From Arthrobacter sp. PAMC25284 (GTDB lineage Bacteria > Actinomycetota > Actinomycetes > Actinomycetales > Micrococcaceae): a stretch of DNA of 64,000 nucleotides. Positions 7,685 to 16,374 of this stretch are shown here, piece by piece. The stretch is taken from the NCBI RefSeq assembly GCF_019443425.1, contig NZ_CP080382.1, positions 2,294,001-2,358,000 on the forward strand, given 5' to 3'. Position 1 is the stretch's first letter. Each line of letters begins with the position of its first letter. A program made the position numbers and the translations under genes. Below the pieces are notes generated by a model. It saw only the letters and a list, made by a program, of their open reading frames with translations. It had not been told where the DNA came from and did no database searches.

Positions 7685-8972
7685 ATGACTGCCGCCGGAT
7701 CAGCGCACAGCCGCACAGCCAGGAACAGAAAGGCCCCCGAACCGGACGACGCCGAGGGCGTCAGGGACGCGGACGACGCCGAGGGCGTCAGGGACGCGGA
7801 CGACGGCGAGCACGCCAGGGACGCGGACGACGCCAGCAAAGTGGACCATCCCGCCAAACTGACAAAGCCAGTGTGGAAGTACATCCTCTGGAAGACGGCG
7901 CGGGAATTCAGGTCTGACCGGTGCCACGACCTTGCGGCAACCTTGACGTTTTACTCCGTGCTGTCACTCTTCCCGGCCCTGTTGATATTGGTCGCCCTCC
8001 TGGGGGTCTTTGGGCAGGCCGAAGAATCCACGGCCGCGCTGCTGGAGATCGTCCGGGGCATCGCGCCGGGGTCGGCCGTGGACATCATCCGACGCCCGAT
8101 CGAGGAACTGACCAATTCACCGTCCGCCGGCTTCACCCTGGTGATCGGCATCCTGACGGCGCTATGGTCGTCGTCCGGCTATGTCGCCGCGTTCTCCCGG
8201 GCCATCAACCGGATCTATCAGATCGACGCGGGCCGGCCCTTCATCAGGCGCCGGGGAACAATGCTCGTCGTTACTGTAATCACCGTTGTGATCGCGGCCG
8301 CTGTCGCTGCCATGCTCGTGTTGAGTGGACGGGTTGCCGAAGCGGTCGGCAGCGTCATCGGACTCAGCCAAGCGTTCCTCGCGACCTGGAATATCCTCAA
8401 GTGGCCGATCCTGGTGCTGTTGGTCGTAGCGGCGATTGCCATCCTCTACTACGCGACCCCGAACGTGAAGCAACCCAAGTTTCGATGGCTGGGCCCTGGG
8501 CGCGCTTCTCGCGCTGGCTGTCTCCATCACCGCGTCCCTGGGGTTTGCTTTCTACGTATCCACCATCGGCAGCTACAACAGGACGTACGGCGCGATCGGT
8601 GGCGTCCTGGTGATGCTGCTCTGGATCTGGATCCTGAATATGTCCCTCCTGCTTGGCGCGGAGTTCAACGCCGAAATGGAGCGGGGCCGGCAGCTGCTGT
8701 CCGGAATCGCGGCGGAGGAAACCCTCAGGCTCCCGCTCCGAAGCACAGAACGGCGCGATACCCTGCAGGATCGAAGGGACGAGGACATCCGGCGCGGGCG
8801 CGAACTGCGCGAAGATCACGGAAAGGATGGGCGGGACCACGCGCAACCCGTACCTGACGAGAGACGCACGCAGCCGCAGGACCAAAGTCCCTTGCCAGGG
8901 CCCGCCCAACCGCGCTCTACTGGGGCAGATGCCGCCGGGAGAGGCGGTATTGCAGTTGAGCCGGGAGGATCC
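7685..8972 (+). pseudogene. YihY/BrkB-family inner membrane protein, frameshifted
   Basis: The UPF0761/YihY family spans the membrane about six times; its function is unsettled. The first part shows DLAATLTFYSVLSLFPALL, GFTLVIGILTALWSSSGYVAAFSRAINRIY and YYATPNVKQPKFRWL. At 8490-8497 (GGGCCC) there is one base too many. Removing it gives LGALLALAVSITAS, then FYVSTIGSYNRTYGAIGGVL and LLGAEFNAEMERGRQL, exactly the missing C-terminal half. As written, the first frame stops at 8857. The restored frame has no stop before the next gene's ATG. The N-terminus has a 27-bp tandem repeat. The ATG at 7685 is preferred over the one at 7649, without a strong ribosome site. Confidence 0.8.
7745..7834 (+). 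repeat. 27-bp tandem repeat, 3.3 copies, in yihY head
   Basis: Two identical 27-bp units (7745-7771, 7772-7798), a diverged third (7799-7825) and a partial fourth. They encode DDAEGVRDA twice, then DDGEHARDA and DDA. The repeat adds an acidic, probably disordered cytoplasmic tail before the first membrane segment and is likely to vary in copy number. Confidence 0.85.
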
Positions 8973-9933
8973 ATGCCGACACCCGCAGGCCAGGACGGCG
9001 GCGTCGTGGCGGTTGGCTACGACGGGTCCGAATCCGCCAAGCTGGCTCTTCGCTGGGCCGCTGGCTACGCCGCAGAACGTCAGCTGAAGCTTCTGGTAGT
9101 CCATGCCTGGGTGTGGCCTGTCTTCACCCGGAGCCTTGGACCGGTTAAGGGCATCGCGGGGAGCGGACTGCGGCACGCCGCGGAGGCCGTGCTGGCCGAA
9201 GGCGTCGAGTTGGCATGCGCGGCAGCCGCAGAAGCACGAGCGGAAGCCGGCGGGGTCGCCGACGGGGAGGCCCGAGCGGAAGCCGGCGGGGCTGCCGGCA
9301 TGGACGGGGCTGGGGTTGAGGGCCTCATGGCGGCAGGCCTGCCCGCACCAGTCCTGCGGGAATCCGCCCGGGACGCGCAACTGCTGGTTGTGGGCAGCCG
9401 CGGTATGGGCGCCGTGCTGGGCTCGCTTGCGGGTTCCACGTGTGCGGATCTGGCCAGCTCCGCCCTCTGCCCCGTTATGGTCATCCGGCGTCCGTCCATT
9501 CCCGACGGCACCATCGTGGCCGGAATCGACGGCGGCAATGGCGTCGGCGATGGCATTGATGGCGTCGGCGCTGGAACACGGAACGCGGCGGCGCTGGCCG
9601 ACGCCGTGCGGCTGGCCGTCGCCTTGGGCGTCCCGCTACGGCTCGTCCACGTCTCGTCGAAGTGGACGGGAACCAGGGAGCAGCGCGGGCCGCCACGCTC
9701 TGCTGCACGGACAGGCGCTGCTGGACCACGCAATTGACGAGGCGCGGAGGTCAGCTCCCGGCCTGCAGGTTGACGGCTTCCTGACCGACGGCCAAGCCGC
9801 CAAGGAGCTGCTCTCCGCCGCATCTGACGCCGACGTGCTGGTACTCGGCATTCACACTCCGGGATCCGGGCCGGGAAACACTGTTTCGGCGGTCTTGCAC
9901 AAGGCTGACTGCAACGTGCTTATCACTCGCTGA
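8973..9933 (+). pseudogene. tandem universal stress protein, frameshifted
   Basis: Two UspA domains. Domain 1 opens VVAVGYDGSESAKLALRWA and carries the ATP-binding signature VGSRGMGAVLGSLAGST. Domain 2 opens IVAGIDGG and ends VLVLGIHTPGSGPGNTVSAVLHKADCNVLITR-like sequence in another frame. The shift lies at GGG 9687-9689; deleting one G joins REQR to GRHALLHGQALL and restores the protein to the stop at 9933. As written, the first frame stops at 9737. The ATG at 8973 follows GGGAGGATCC. Domain 1 contains a 24-bp direct duplication (about 9237-9260 and 9273-9296). Such proteins bind ATP and act in stress survival; the specific role is unknown. Confidence 0.82.
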
Positions 9934-10001
9934 CCGGATCCGACACGTACCGACGAGCGGGCACGGCCCGCTCACAGGATTGACAGGAAGAGGAGGCCGC
10001 C

Positions 10002-11012
10002 GTGAGGGTTTGGCGGGTTGGACATCCGGGACCGATTTCTGACGGCCCCCTGGAGGCTGCCGAGTGTCCGGAACCCCGGCCCGGGCGCGGCCAGGTGCTC
10101 CTCCGGGTCCGGGTCTGCGGCGTGTGCCGTACTGACCTGCACCTCGCAGAGGGCGATCTCCAGCCGCGGCATCCCGGCATCGTCCCGGGTCACGAGGTCG
10201 TCGGTGAAGTGCTCGAGTCCGGCCCGGGAGCCGACCGGTTCCGGGTCGGCGAGCGCGTCGGCGTCGCCTGGCTGGGCGGAACCTGCGGGTCGTGCCGCTT
10301 CTGCCTGCGCGGCCAGGAGAACCTGTGCCTGTCCCCCACGTTCACGGGCTGGGACCGCGACGGCGGCTACGCGGAACTGATCACGGTGGCCGAGGACTTC
10401 GCCTACCGGATTCCGGAGATCTTTACGGATGAGGAGGCCGCGCCGCTGCTGTGTGCCGGGATTATCGGCTACCGCGCATTGAGCCGCGCTGAGCTGCCTA
10501 TCGGCGGACGGCTGGGAATCTACGGCTTTGGCGGATCCGCCCATCTGGCCGCCCAGATCGCCCTCCACCGGGGCGCACGGGTCTATGTCATGACACGGTC
10601 CGAGGAGGCCCGCCGGCTCGCCCTGTCGTTGGGCGCCAGCTTCGCCGGCGGGGCCGCGGAACTGCCGCCGGATCCGCTGGACTCCGCCATCTTGTTTGCG
10701 CCGGTCGGCAGTCTGGTGCCCGTGGCGCTGCGGGCCCTGGACCGCGGGGGGACCCTCGCGGTGGCGGGCATCCATTTGAGTGATATCCCACCGCTGCACT
10801 ACACCGCCGATCTGTTTCAGGAACGGCAGCTCCGCAGCGTCACCGCCAATACCAGGGCCGACGGCGAGGAGTTCTTTCGAATCGCGGCCGAAATCCCGAT
10901 CCGTCCTACCACCGTCCCGTACCCGTTCGCCGCCGCGGATCAGGCGCTGCGGGATCTCGCGGCGGACCGGATTACGGGTGCCGCCGTGCTGAGCGTGGCC
11001 CCGGCGGTCTAA
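10002..11012 (+). CDS. zinc-dependent alcohol dehydrogenase
   Basis: A 336-residue medium-chain dehydrogenase. Catalytic zinc ligands are visible in VCGVCRTDLHLAEGDL and PGHEVVGEV; the structural zinc lobe is CGSCRFCLRGQENLC. The Rossmann motif is GIYGFGGSAHLAAQIA. The arrangement resembles the single-domain AdhP-like group with a reduced C-terminus. The GTG start at 10002 has GAGGAGG six bases upstream. It is the only gene between the stress protein and the convergent HAD-GH65 gene. The alcohol or aldehyde substrate cannot be told from sequence. Confidence 0.88.
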   Translation: MRVWRVGHPGPISDGPLEAAECPEPRPGRGQVLLRVRVCGVCRTDLHLAEGDLQPRHPGIVPGHEVVGEVLESGPGADRFRVGERVGVAWLGGTCGSCRFCLRGQENLCLSPTFTGWDRDGGYAELITVAEDFAYRIPEIFTDEEAAPLLCAGIIGYRALSRAELPIGGRLGIYGFGGSAHLAAQIALHRGARVYVMTRSEEARRLALSLGASFAGGAAELPPDPLDSAILFAPVGSLVPVALRALDRGGTLAVAGIHLSDIPPLHYTADLFQERQLRSVTANTRADGEEFFRIAAEIPIRPTTVPYPFAAADQALRDLAADRITGAAVLSVAPAV

Positions 11013-11083
11013 GCCTTTCCAGACCGGGCACGGGCCGCCGGGTCCGCAGGCGTGGTGCGTGTCCTGGAGCGGCTCTGCCCTGG

Positions 11084-14000
11084 TCAGCGGTGCCGCTGGT
11101 CCGGGTAGCGGAATTCATGCTCCTGACCGGCCCGGAGCAGCGCCTGTTCCGCGCCGACCCGGACCAGGACCGGGTCGGCGTCGCCGGGGGCGGCCGAGAC
11201 CTGCAGCCGGCCGGTCTCGAGACGGACGGACAGCAGCTGGTCCCGGTACCGGACCTGGAAAACCACCTCGTGGAGCTGCGCGGGCAGCCTCGGGGTGAAG
11301 TGCAGGGCGTCGCGGGTGATCCGCAACCCGGCGAAGCTGCGCTGGACGACATCGATCGAGCCCGCCATGGCGCCCAGATGGATGCCGGCGCGGGTCGTTC
11401 CGCCCTGGGTGTCGTCCAGATCCGCGTCGAGTGCTTCCCGGAACGTGGCCCAGGCCCGCTCGGGGTCCCGCTGCGCCAGCACGGACGCGTGCGCCACGCG
11501 GCTCAGGGTGGAGCCGTGGGCGGTACGGGCCAGATAAAAATCGACGGTGGCGGTGATTTGCGCGGGCGTCACCGAATAGCCCATGCGGCCCAGGAAGCCC
11601 AGCAGCTGGTCTTCGCCCAGGACGTACAGGAGCATCAGGACATCGGCCTGCTTGGCCAGCCGGTAGTGGTTGGTGCTGTCGCCTTCGGCTTCCAGAATCA
11701 GGTCCAGCCGCTCAATGTTCCCGTAGGTCCGGCGGTAGTGGTCCCAGTCAAACTCCCGGAGGGAACTGTAACCGTCAAACTGGCTGATGATGCCGTCGCC
11801 GTGGAACGGAACGAACATCCGCCGGCTCAACCGCTCCCAGCCTTCGATTTCCGCTCCGTCGACGCTGAGCCTGGCGCGCAGTTCGTCCATGTCGAACCCC
11901 TGGACGGAGTGCATGATCCAGACCGCCTGGTCAAAGACCCAGGCCGCCATGATGTTGGTGTAGGCGTTGTCAGCGAGACCGCCGCCAGGGTCGCCCGGGG
12001 GGCCGGTATGGTACTCATCCGGCCCCATGACCCCCCTGAGGTGAAAACGGTCCTCCACAGTGTCATGGTCCGCGAGGGAGGCGAACAGCCTCGCGACCTC
12101 CACCACGATTTCCGCACCATGGCTGATCAGCCAGGCGCGGTCCTGCGTGGCCTCGAAATATTGCCAGGCGTTGTAGGCGACTGCCAGGCCAACGTGCCGC
12201 TGCCGCCGGGAGTAATCCGGCATCCAGTGGCCGGACAATCTGTTGAACAGCATTGTGGGTGTTTGCTCGGTGCCGTCGCTGCCGCTCTGCCACGGGAACT
12301 GCGCGCCCCGGAGCCCGGCCGCGCGTGCGGCATCCCGGGCTGTCCCGAGCCGCCGCCAGCGGTAGTCCAGCATCTCCCGGACAAGGGCGGGGCTCCGTGA
12401 GTTCAGGACGGGCAGGACAAAAAGTTCATCCCAAAACACATGCCCCCGGTAGCCTTCGCCGTGCAGCCCGCGGGCGGGAACTCCGGCGTCCAGCTCAGCC
12501 GTGTGCCCGGTGAGGGTCTGGAGCAAGTGGAACACATGCAGGTTCAGGATCAAACGTGCCTGCGACGGCGCATCGAACTCGATAATGAAGGGGGCCAGCA
12601 GCTGGCCCCAGGCCGCCTCATGTTCCGCGAGCAGGACCTCAAAGCTCGGGTCCGCCCGGTCCAGTGCCGTGAGGGCCGCGGTCCGGGGCGAAGAGATCGC
12701 GCGGTCCCGGGAGGTGGCAACGGCAACCGTTTTCGTCACGGTGACCGGCGCCCCCTCGGTAATCGCAAGCTCGAAACGGTGGCTGTGCAGTCCAGCCAGT
12801 TGCTCGGGGGTCCCGTGCACAGGCTCAGGCGGGCCGGCGACGTCGGTGCGGAGGGCCATGGCAATCCCGATCCGGCTCTGGTTTGTCTGCGCTTCCACAG
12901 TCAAGCAGGCGCCCGAACCTCCACCGCGGCTGCCGATGACGGAACCGCTGCCGGTCGCGGCTCCGCCGTCGCCGCCACCGGACGCGGAAACACTGACGTC
13001 GGTCAGGTGCCGTCTGGCCAGCTGTCCGTCGTCGGGCACGTTCGCGTTCGTGACCTCCGTGTCGCAGCCGCTCCGGACGCTGATAGTGCCGCTCCAGCCC
13101 AGTGCGGTCAGCGTCATTTCCAGTGCGGCCAGATGCGGTTCAGCCATGGAGACTATCCTGCGCTGGAGTACCTGGAGCCGGCGTCCGGCGCCGTCCTCGA
13201 GCAGCGTTTCCCGGCTGAGCAGGCAGCGCTTGAGGTCCAGGGTGCGGCGTTCGCTCCGGAGCCTCAGCCCACCGCCGGACCACCAGTCCCCGCGCTCAAT
13301 CCGGACGTCCAGCGGCAGCCAGTCCGGGATGTTGACCATGTGCTCGTCCACGGATTCCTGGCCGTCGACGACGCTGCGGAGGCTGTTGTAGATCCCGGCA
13401 AGGTAGGTTCCGGGGTAGTGCACCCCGTCGGCGCGGTGTTCGGGGGCCGCTCCCCTGGTGGCCATATATCCGTTGCCGAGGGTGGTCAGCGCCTCCCGGT
13501 GCCCTTCGTGAACCGGGTCGGAGCCCGCATAGGTCAGCAGCCACGGGTCGGTGATGACCAGCCCGATGTCCAGCTCGATGACGTCTTCAACCACGACGTC
13601 GGCTCCGGCGGCTTCCAGTGCAGCGCGGCGTCCGGCGCGGTCGAGGCCCACCACCAGACCGAACCCGCCGCGGCGGCCCGCTTCGACCCCGGGGAGTGAT
13701 TGAGCGATGACCATGGCGCGCGACGGGGCAATCTCCAGCCGACGGACAGCCTCAAGTACGAGTGCGGGGGCCGGCTCGCCGGCAACGTGACGGTCCACGG
13801 CCGTCTGTCCGTCGATGACGAAGTCAAAGGCGCCCCGGAGACCGGCTGCCGCCAGGACCGCGCCGGCGGTCCGGCTGGAGGTAGCCAGGACCACGGGGAT
13901 CCCGCCGGCCCGGAGGCGCTTCAGGAATCCGACGGTGCTGGGGAAAACACGCACCGGATGCTCACGGAGAAGGTGCGCAAACACGTCATCGTGGCGTGCC

Positions 14001-14314
14001 GCCAGTCCGAACACGGTCCATTCCCCGGGGGTGTCGGACGGACGGCCGGGCGGTATCGAGACCCCGCGGGAGGCGAGGAAGGCTGCTGCCCCTTCTTCCC
14101 CGGTTCGCCCCTCGATGCAGCCAGTGAAGTCGCTGTCCAGAAGCGGACCCCGCCTCGCCTCCGTGGGGAGCCGCGCGTCCTGCAGCACGGCGTCGAACAG
14201 TTGCCGCCAGGCCGCGATCCGCAGCCCGGTGGTGTCCGTCACGACGCCGTCGAGGTCAAAGATCACGGCGTCGACAGGCGCCAGCGCGGCGGCAACAGTC
14301 GGCGACTCCGTCAT
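11084..14314 (-). CDS. fused HAD phosphatase/mutase and family 65 glycoside phosphorylase or hydrolase
   Basis: A 1076-residue fusion. Residues 1 to about 250 are a beta-phosphoglucomutase-type HAD domain, with nucleophile motif FDLDGVVTD and LATSSRTAG. From about 260 the sequence is GH65, with PWLLTYAG, TLGNGYMATRG, the catalytic acid region GVMGPDEYHTG, and the C-terminal GSTLSRVAHA. GH65 enzymes act on alpha-glucobioses such as trehalose, maltose or kojibiose, and a linked HAD would process the glucose 1-phosphate product. The architecture recalls mycobacterial OtsB1 but without a central trehalose-phosphatase domain. The ATG at 14314 follows TAGGAATGAACC. A second, unfused pair lies at 31-34 kb. 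Confidence 0.85.
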   Translation of the reverse strand: MTESPTVAAALAPVDAVIFDLDGVVTDTTGLRIAAWRQLFDAVLQDARLPTEARRGPLLDSDFTGCIEGRTGEEGAAAFLASRGVSIPPGRPSDTPGEWTVFGLAARHDDVFAHLLREHPVRVFPSTVGFLKRLRAGGIPVVLATSSRTAGAVLAAAGLRGAFDFVIDGQTAVDRHVAGEPAPALVLEAVRRLEIAPSRAMVIAQSLPGVEAGRRGGFGLVVGLDRAGRRAALEAAGADVVVEDVIELDIGLVITDPWLLTYAGSDPVHEGHREALTTLGNGYMATRGAAPEHRADGVHYPGTYLAGIYNSLRSVVDGQESVDEHMVNIPDWLPLDVRIERGDWWSGGGLRLRSERRTLDLKRCLLSRETLLEDGAGRRLQVLQRRIVSMAEPHLAALEMTLTALGWSGTISVRSGCDTEVTNANVPDDGQLARRHLTDVSVSASGGGDGGAATGSGSVIGSRGGGSGACLTVEAQTNQSRIGIAMALRTDVAGPPEPVHGTPEQLAGLHSHRFELAITEGAPVTVTKTVAVATSRDRAISSPRTAALTALDRADPSFEVLLAEHEAAWGQLLAPFIIEFDAPSQARLILNLHVFHLLQTLTGHTAELDAGVPARGLHGEGYRGHVFWDELFVLPVLNSRSPALVREMLDYRWRRLGTARDAARAAGLRGAQFPWQSGSDGTEQTPTMLFNRLSGHWMPDYSRRQRHVGLAVAYNAWQYFEATQDRAWLISHGAEIVVEVARLFASLADHDTVEDRFHLRGVMGPDEYHTGPPGDPGGGLADNAYTNIMAAWVFDQAVWIMHSVQGFDMDELRARLSVDGAEIEGWERLSRRMFVPFHGDGIISQFDGYSSLREFDWDHYRRTYGNIERLDLILEAEGDSTNHYRLAKQADVLMLLYVLGEDQLLGFLGRMGYSVTPAQITATVDFYLARTAHGSTLSRVAHASVLAQRDPERAWATFREALDADLDDTQGGTTRAGIHLGAMAGSIDVVQRSFAGLRITRDALHFTPRLPAQLHEVVFQVRYRDQLLSVRLETGRLQVSAAPGDADPVLVRVGAEQALLRAGQEHEFRYPDQRHR

Positions 14315-14388
14315 GGTTCATTCCTAGCAGCGATCGGGGCCGGACGACAGTGGCGCCCGGCCCGAGACGTTGGTGCGGGAGGGCGCAG

Positions 14389-14394
14389 TAGGAT
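14389..14394 (+). promoter_or_regulatory. -10 element for P-type ATPase transcript
   Basis: TAGGAT matches TANNNT. A transcript starting six or seven bases downstream would begin near 14401, a few bases before the nine-residue upstream ORF at 14408. No convincing -35 is visible. Confidence 0.4.
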
Positions 14395-14407
14395 TCAGGT
14401 AGTCGAA

Positions 14408-14437
14408 ATGGAGAGAACGAGGGCGGGTCATCCGTGA
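14408..14437 (+). CDS. nine-residue upstream ORF (MERTRAGHP) overlapping the ATPase start
   Basis: ATG at 14408, stop TGA at 14435-14437 overlapping the GTG start of the ATPase (14434) as GTGA. It lies about 13 bases after a -10-like box. The ATPase start lacks a good ribosome site of its own, so termination-reinitiation is plausible. Existence of the peptide is inferred from layout. Confidence 0.35.
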   Translation: MERTRAGHP

Positions 14438-16374
14438 AAATCGTGCTCAAATATCCGCTCGTTGCAGGGACGGTCGCCGCGCTGTCGGCGGTCATCATCC
14501 TGCTGCTGTCCGGGCAACCCGGCATCGCCCGGCTCGCCGCAAGCGTCTACGCCCTCGCCGTGGCTCTCTACCTCGCCGTAGGGATGATCCGCCGCCTGCT
14601 GGGCGGACGGTGGGGCATAGATATCCTGGCTGTCACCGCGATCGTCAGCACTGTGCTGGTCGGTGAGTTTTTGGCCTCGATGATCATCGTCCTGATGCTG
14701 GCCGGCGGAACGGCATTGGAGGACTACGCGGCAGGCCGGGCCAAGGGGGAGCTGACAGCCCTGCTGGAGCGTGTTCCGCAGACGGCCCACCGGGAACGCC
14801 ATGGTAACCACGCCGACGGCAACGGCAACAACGTCGGCGGCAACCACGAGGAAGTGGCGGCCACCGACGTCCGGATCGGGGACATCCTGTTGGTCAAACC
14901 GGGCGAAGTGGTGCCCCTGGACGGAATCCTGCTCTCTGCATCCGGCACGTTCGACGAATCCTCGCTCACCGGGGAAAGCCTTCCGGTGGAGCGGACCGCC
15001 GGGGACCCGCTCATGAGCGGATCCCTCAACGGGGAAGCTGCGGTCCGGATGCAGGTCACGGCGTTGCTGGAAGATTCGCAGTACAGCCGGATCATCGCAC
15101 TGGTCAAGGAGGCCTCGGACAGCAAGGCCCCCATGGTTCGGCTGGCTGACCGCTACGCCGTGCCGTTCACCGCCTTCGCCTATCTGCTGGGCGGCGCGGC
15201 CTGGATCATCAGCGGCAGCCCCGCACGGTTCGCGGAGGTGCTCGTGGTGGCCACACCCTGCCCGCTGCTGATTGCCGCGCCGGTGGCCTTCCTCGGCGGC
15301 ATGAGCCGGGCCGCCCGCGCAGGCATCATCGTCAAGTACGCTGGCGTCCTGGAACAGCTGGGACGGATCAAGACCGCCGCGTTCGACAAAACCGGGACCT
15401 TGACCCACGGCCAGCCGGCCCTCGTCGCCGTGCGGACCTCCGGGATACTGCCGGAGGACGAGGTGCTGCGCATGGCGGCCTCAGCCGAACAGTATTCCTC
15501 GCATGTTCTCGCAGCTTCGGTCGTCAACGCCGCCCGCTCGCGGGGCCTGATGCTGGCGACCGCCGCCGAAGCCACCGAATTCGCCACCCATGGGGTCCGC
15601 GCCCGGTTCGATGGCCGGGACGTGGTGGTCGGCAAGCCAGGCTTCGTAGCGGAGTCGGTCCCCGGGGTGCGGGCGGCGGACCTGGACAGCGGCGAGATCG
15701 CCGTTTACGTCGGGGTAGGCGCGGAGTTCGCTGGTTCGCTCATCCTCAGCGATCCGATCCGCCCCGAAGCCCGCCGGACCCTCAGCGAGCTCCGGGACCT
15801 GGGTGTGACGCAGACCGTGATGCTGACCGGCGACGCGCTCCCCACAGCGCAGCACATCGCGACTGAGGCGGGCCTTACCGATGTCCGGGCGGAGTGCCTG
15901 CCGGCGGACAAGGTGGACGCGGTCCGTTCGTTGCCTGACCGGCCTGTGATGATGGTCGGCGACGGCGTCAACGACGCCCCCGTGCTGGCGGTCGCCGACG
16001 TCGGCATCGCCATGGGAGCCCGGGGTTCGACGGCGGCGGGCGAGTCCGCCGACGTCGTGATCATCCTCGATGACCTGTCCAAGGCGGCGTCTGCGGTCCG
16101 GATCGGGCAGCGCACGGTGCAGGTGGCGCTGCAGAGCATCTGGATCGGCATTGGACTCAGCGTGGCCCTGATGCTGGCCGCCGCGGCGGGCTACGTCCCG
16201 GCCGTCGTGGGCGCACTGTCCCAGGAACTGGTGGACCTGGCCACCATCCTGAACGCGCTGCGCGCCCTGAGCGGAGGCCGGACCCATGGCGCCGGCAAGA
16301 GCGGCGGCGCCGGCACGCCTGCCGCCGGGCTGAAGCCCGGGCTGCCGCCGGCGCGGGGAGACCTACCCCGCTGA
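14434..16374 (+). CDS. P1B-type heavy-metal-transporting ATPase
   Basis: A 646-residue membrane pump. There is no N-terminal metal-binding domain. Visible are membrane helices from residue 5, actuator motif SLTGES, transport-site TPCPL at about 274-278 (instead of CPC), phosphorylation motif DKTGT at about 320, MLTGD, and hinge MVGDGVNDAP near 507. A His/Asn/Gly-rich insert (about residues 119-140) sits in the first cytoplasmic loop and could bind metal. The conserved nucleotide-domain HP dipeptide appears as HV in SSHVLAAS. The metal is not clear: TPCP types have been linked to divalent ions. The GTG start overlaps a small upstream ORF. Its last 12 bases overlap the convergent ppsA end. Confidence 0.87.
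   Translation: MKIVLKYPLVAGTVAALSAVIILLLSGQPGIARLAASVYALAVALYLAVGMIRRLLGGRWGIDILAVTAIVSTVLVGEFLASMIIVLMLAGGTALEDYAAGRAKGELTALLERVPQTAHRERHGNHADGNGNNVGGNHEEVAATDVRIGDILLVKPGEVVPLDGILLSASGTFDESSLTGESLPVERTAGDPLMSGSLNGEAAVRMQVTALLEDSQYSRIIALVKEASDSKAPMVRLADRYAVPFTAFAYLLGGAAWIISGSPARFAEVLVVATPCPLLIAAPVAFLGGMSRAARAGIIVKYAGVLEQLGRIKTAAFDKTGTLTHGQPALVAVRTSGILPEDEVLRMAASAEQYSSHVLAASVVNAARSRGLMLATAAEATEFATHGVRARFDGRDVVVGKPGFVAESVPGVRAADLDSGEIAVYVGVGAEFAGSLILSDPIRPEARRTLSELRDLGVTQTVMLTGDALPTAQHIATEAGLTDVRAECLPADKVDAVRSLPDRPVMMVGDGVNDAPVLAVADVGIAMGARGSTAAGESADVVIILDDLSKAASAVRIGQRTVQVALQSIWIGIGLSVALMLAAAAGYVPAVVGALSQELVDLATILNALRALSGGRTHGAGKSGGAGTPAAGLKPGLPPARGDLPR

Noticed and set aside
6661..7884. 100-residue Ser/Ala-rich N-terminal extension of the spermidine-synthase-like protein
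   Set aside because: The extra region is antisense to the yihY head repeat, has no ribosome site, and is not protein-like. The start at 7584 fits the family.
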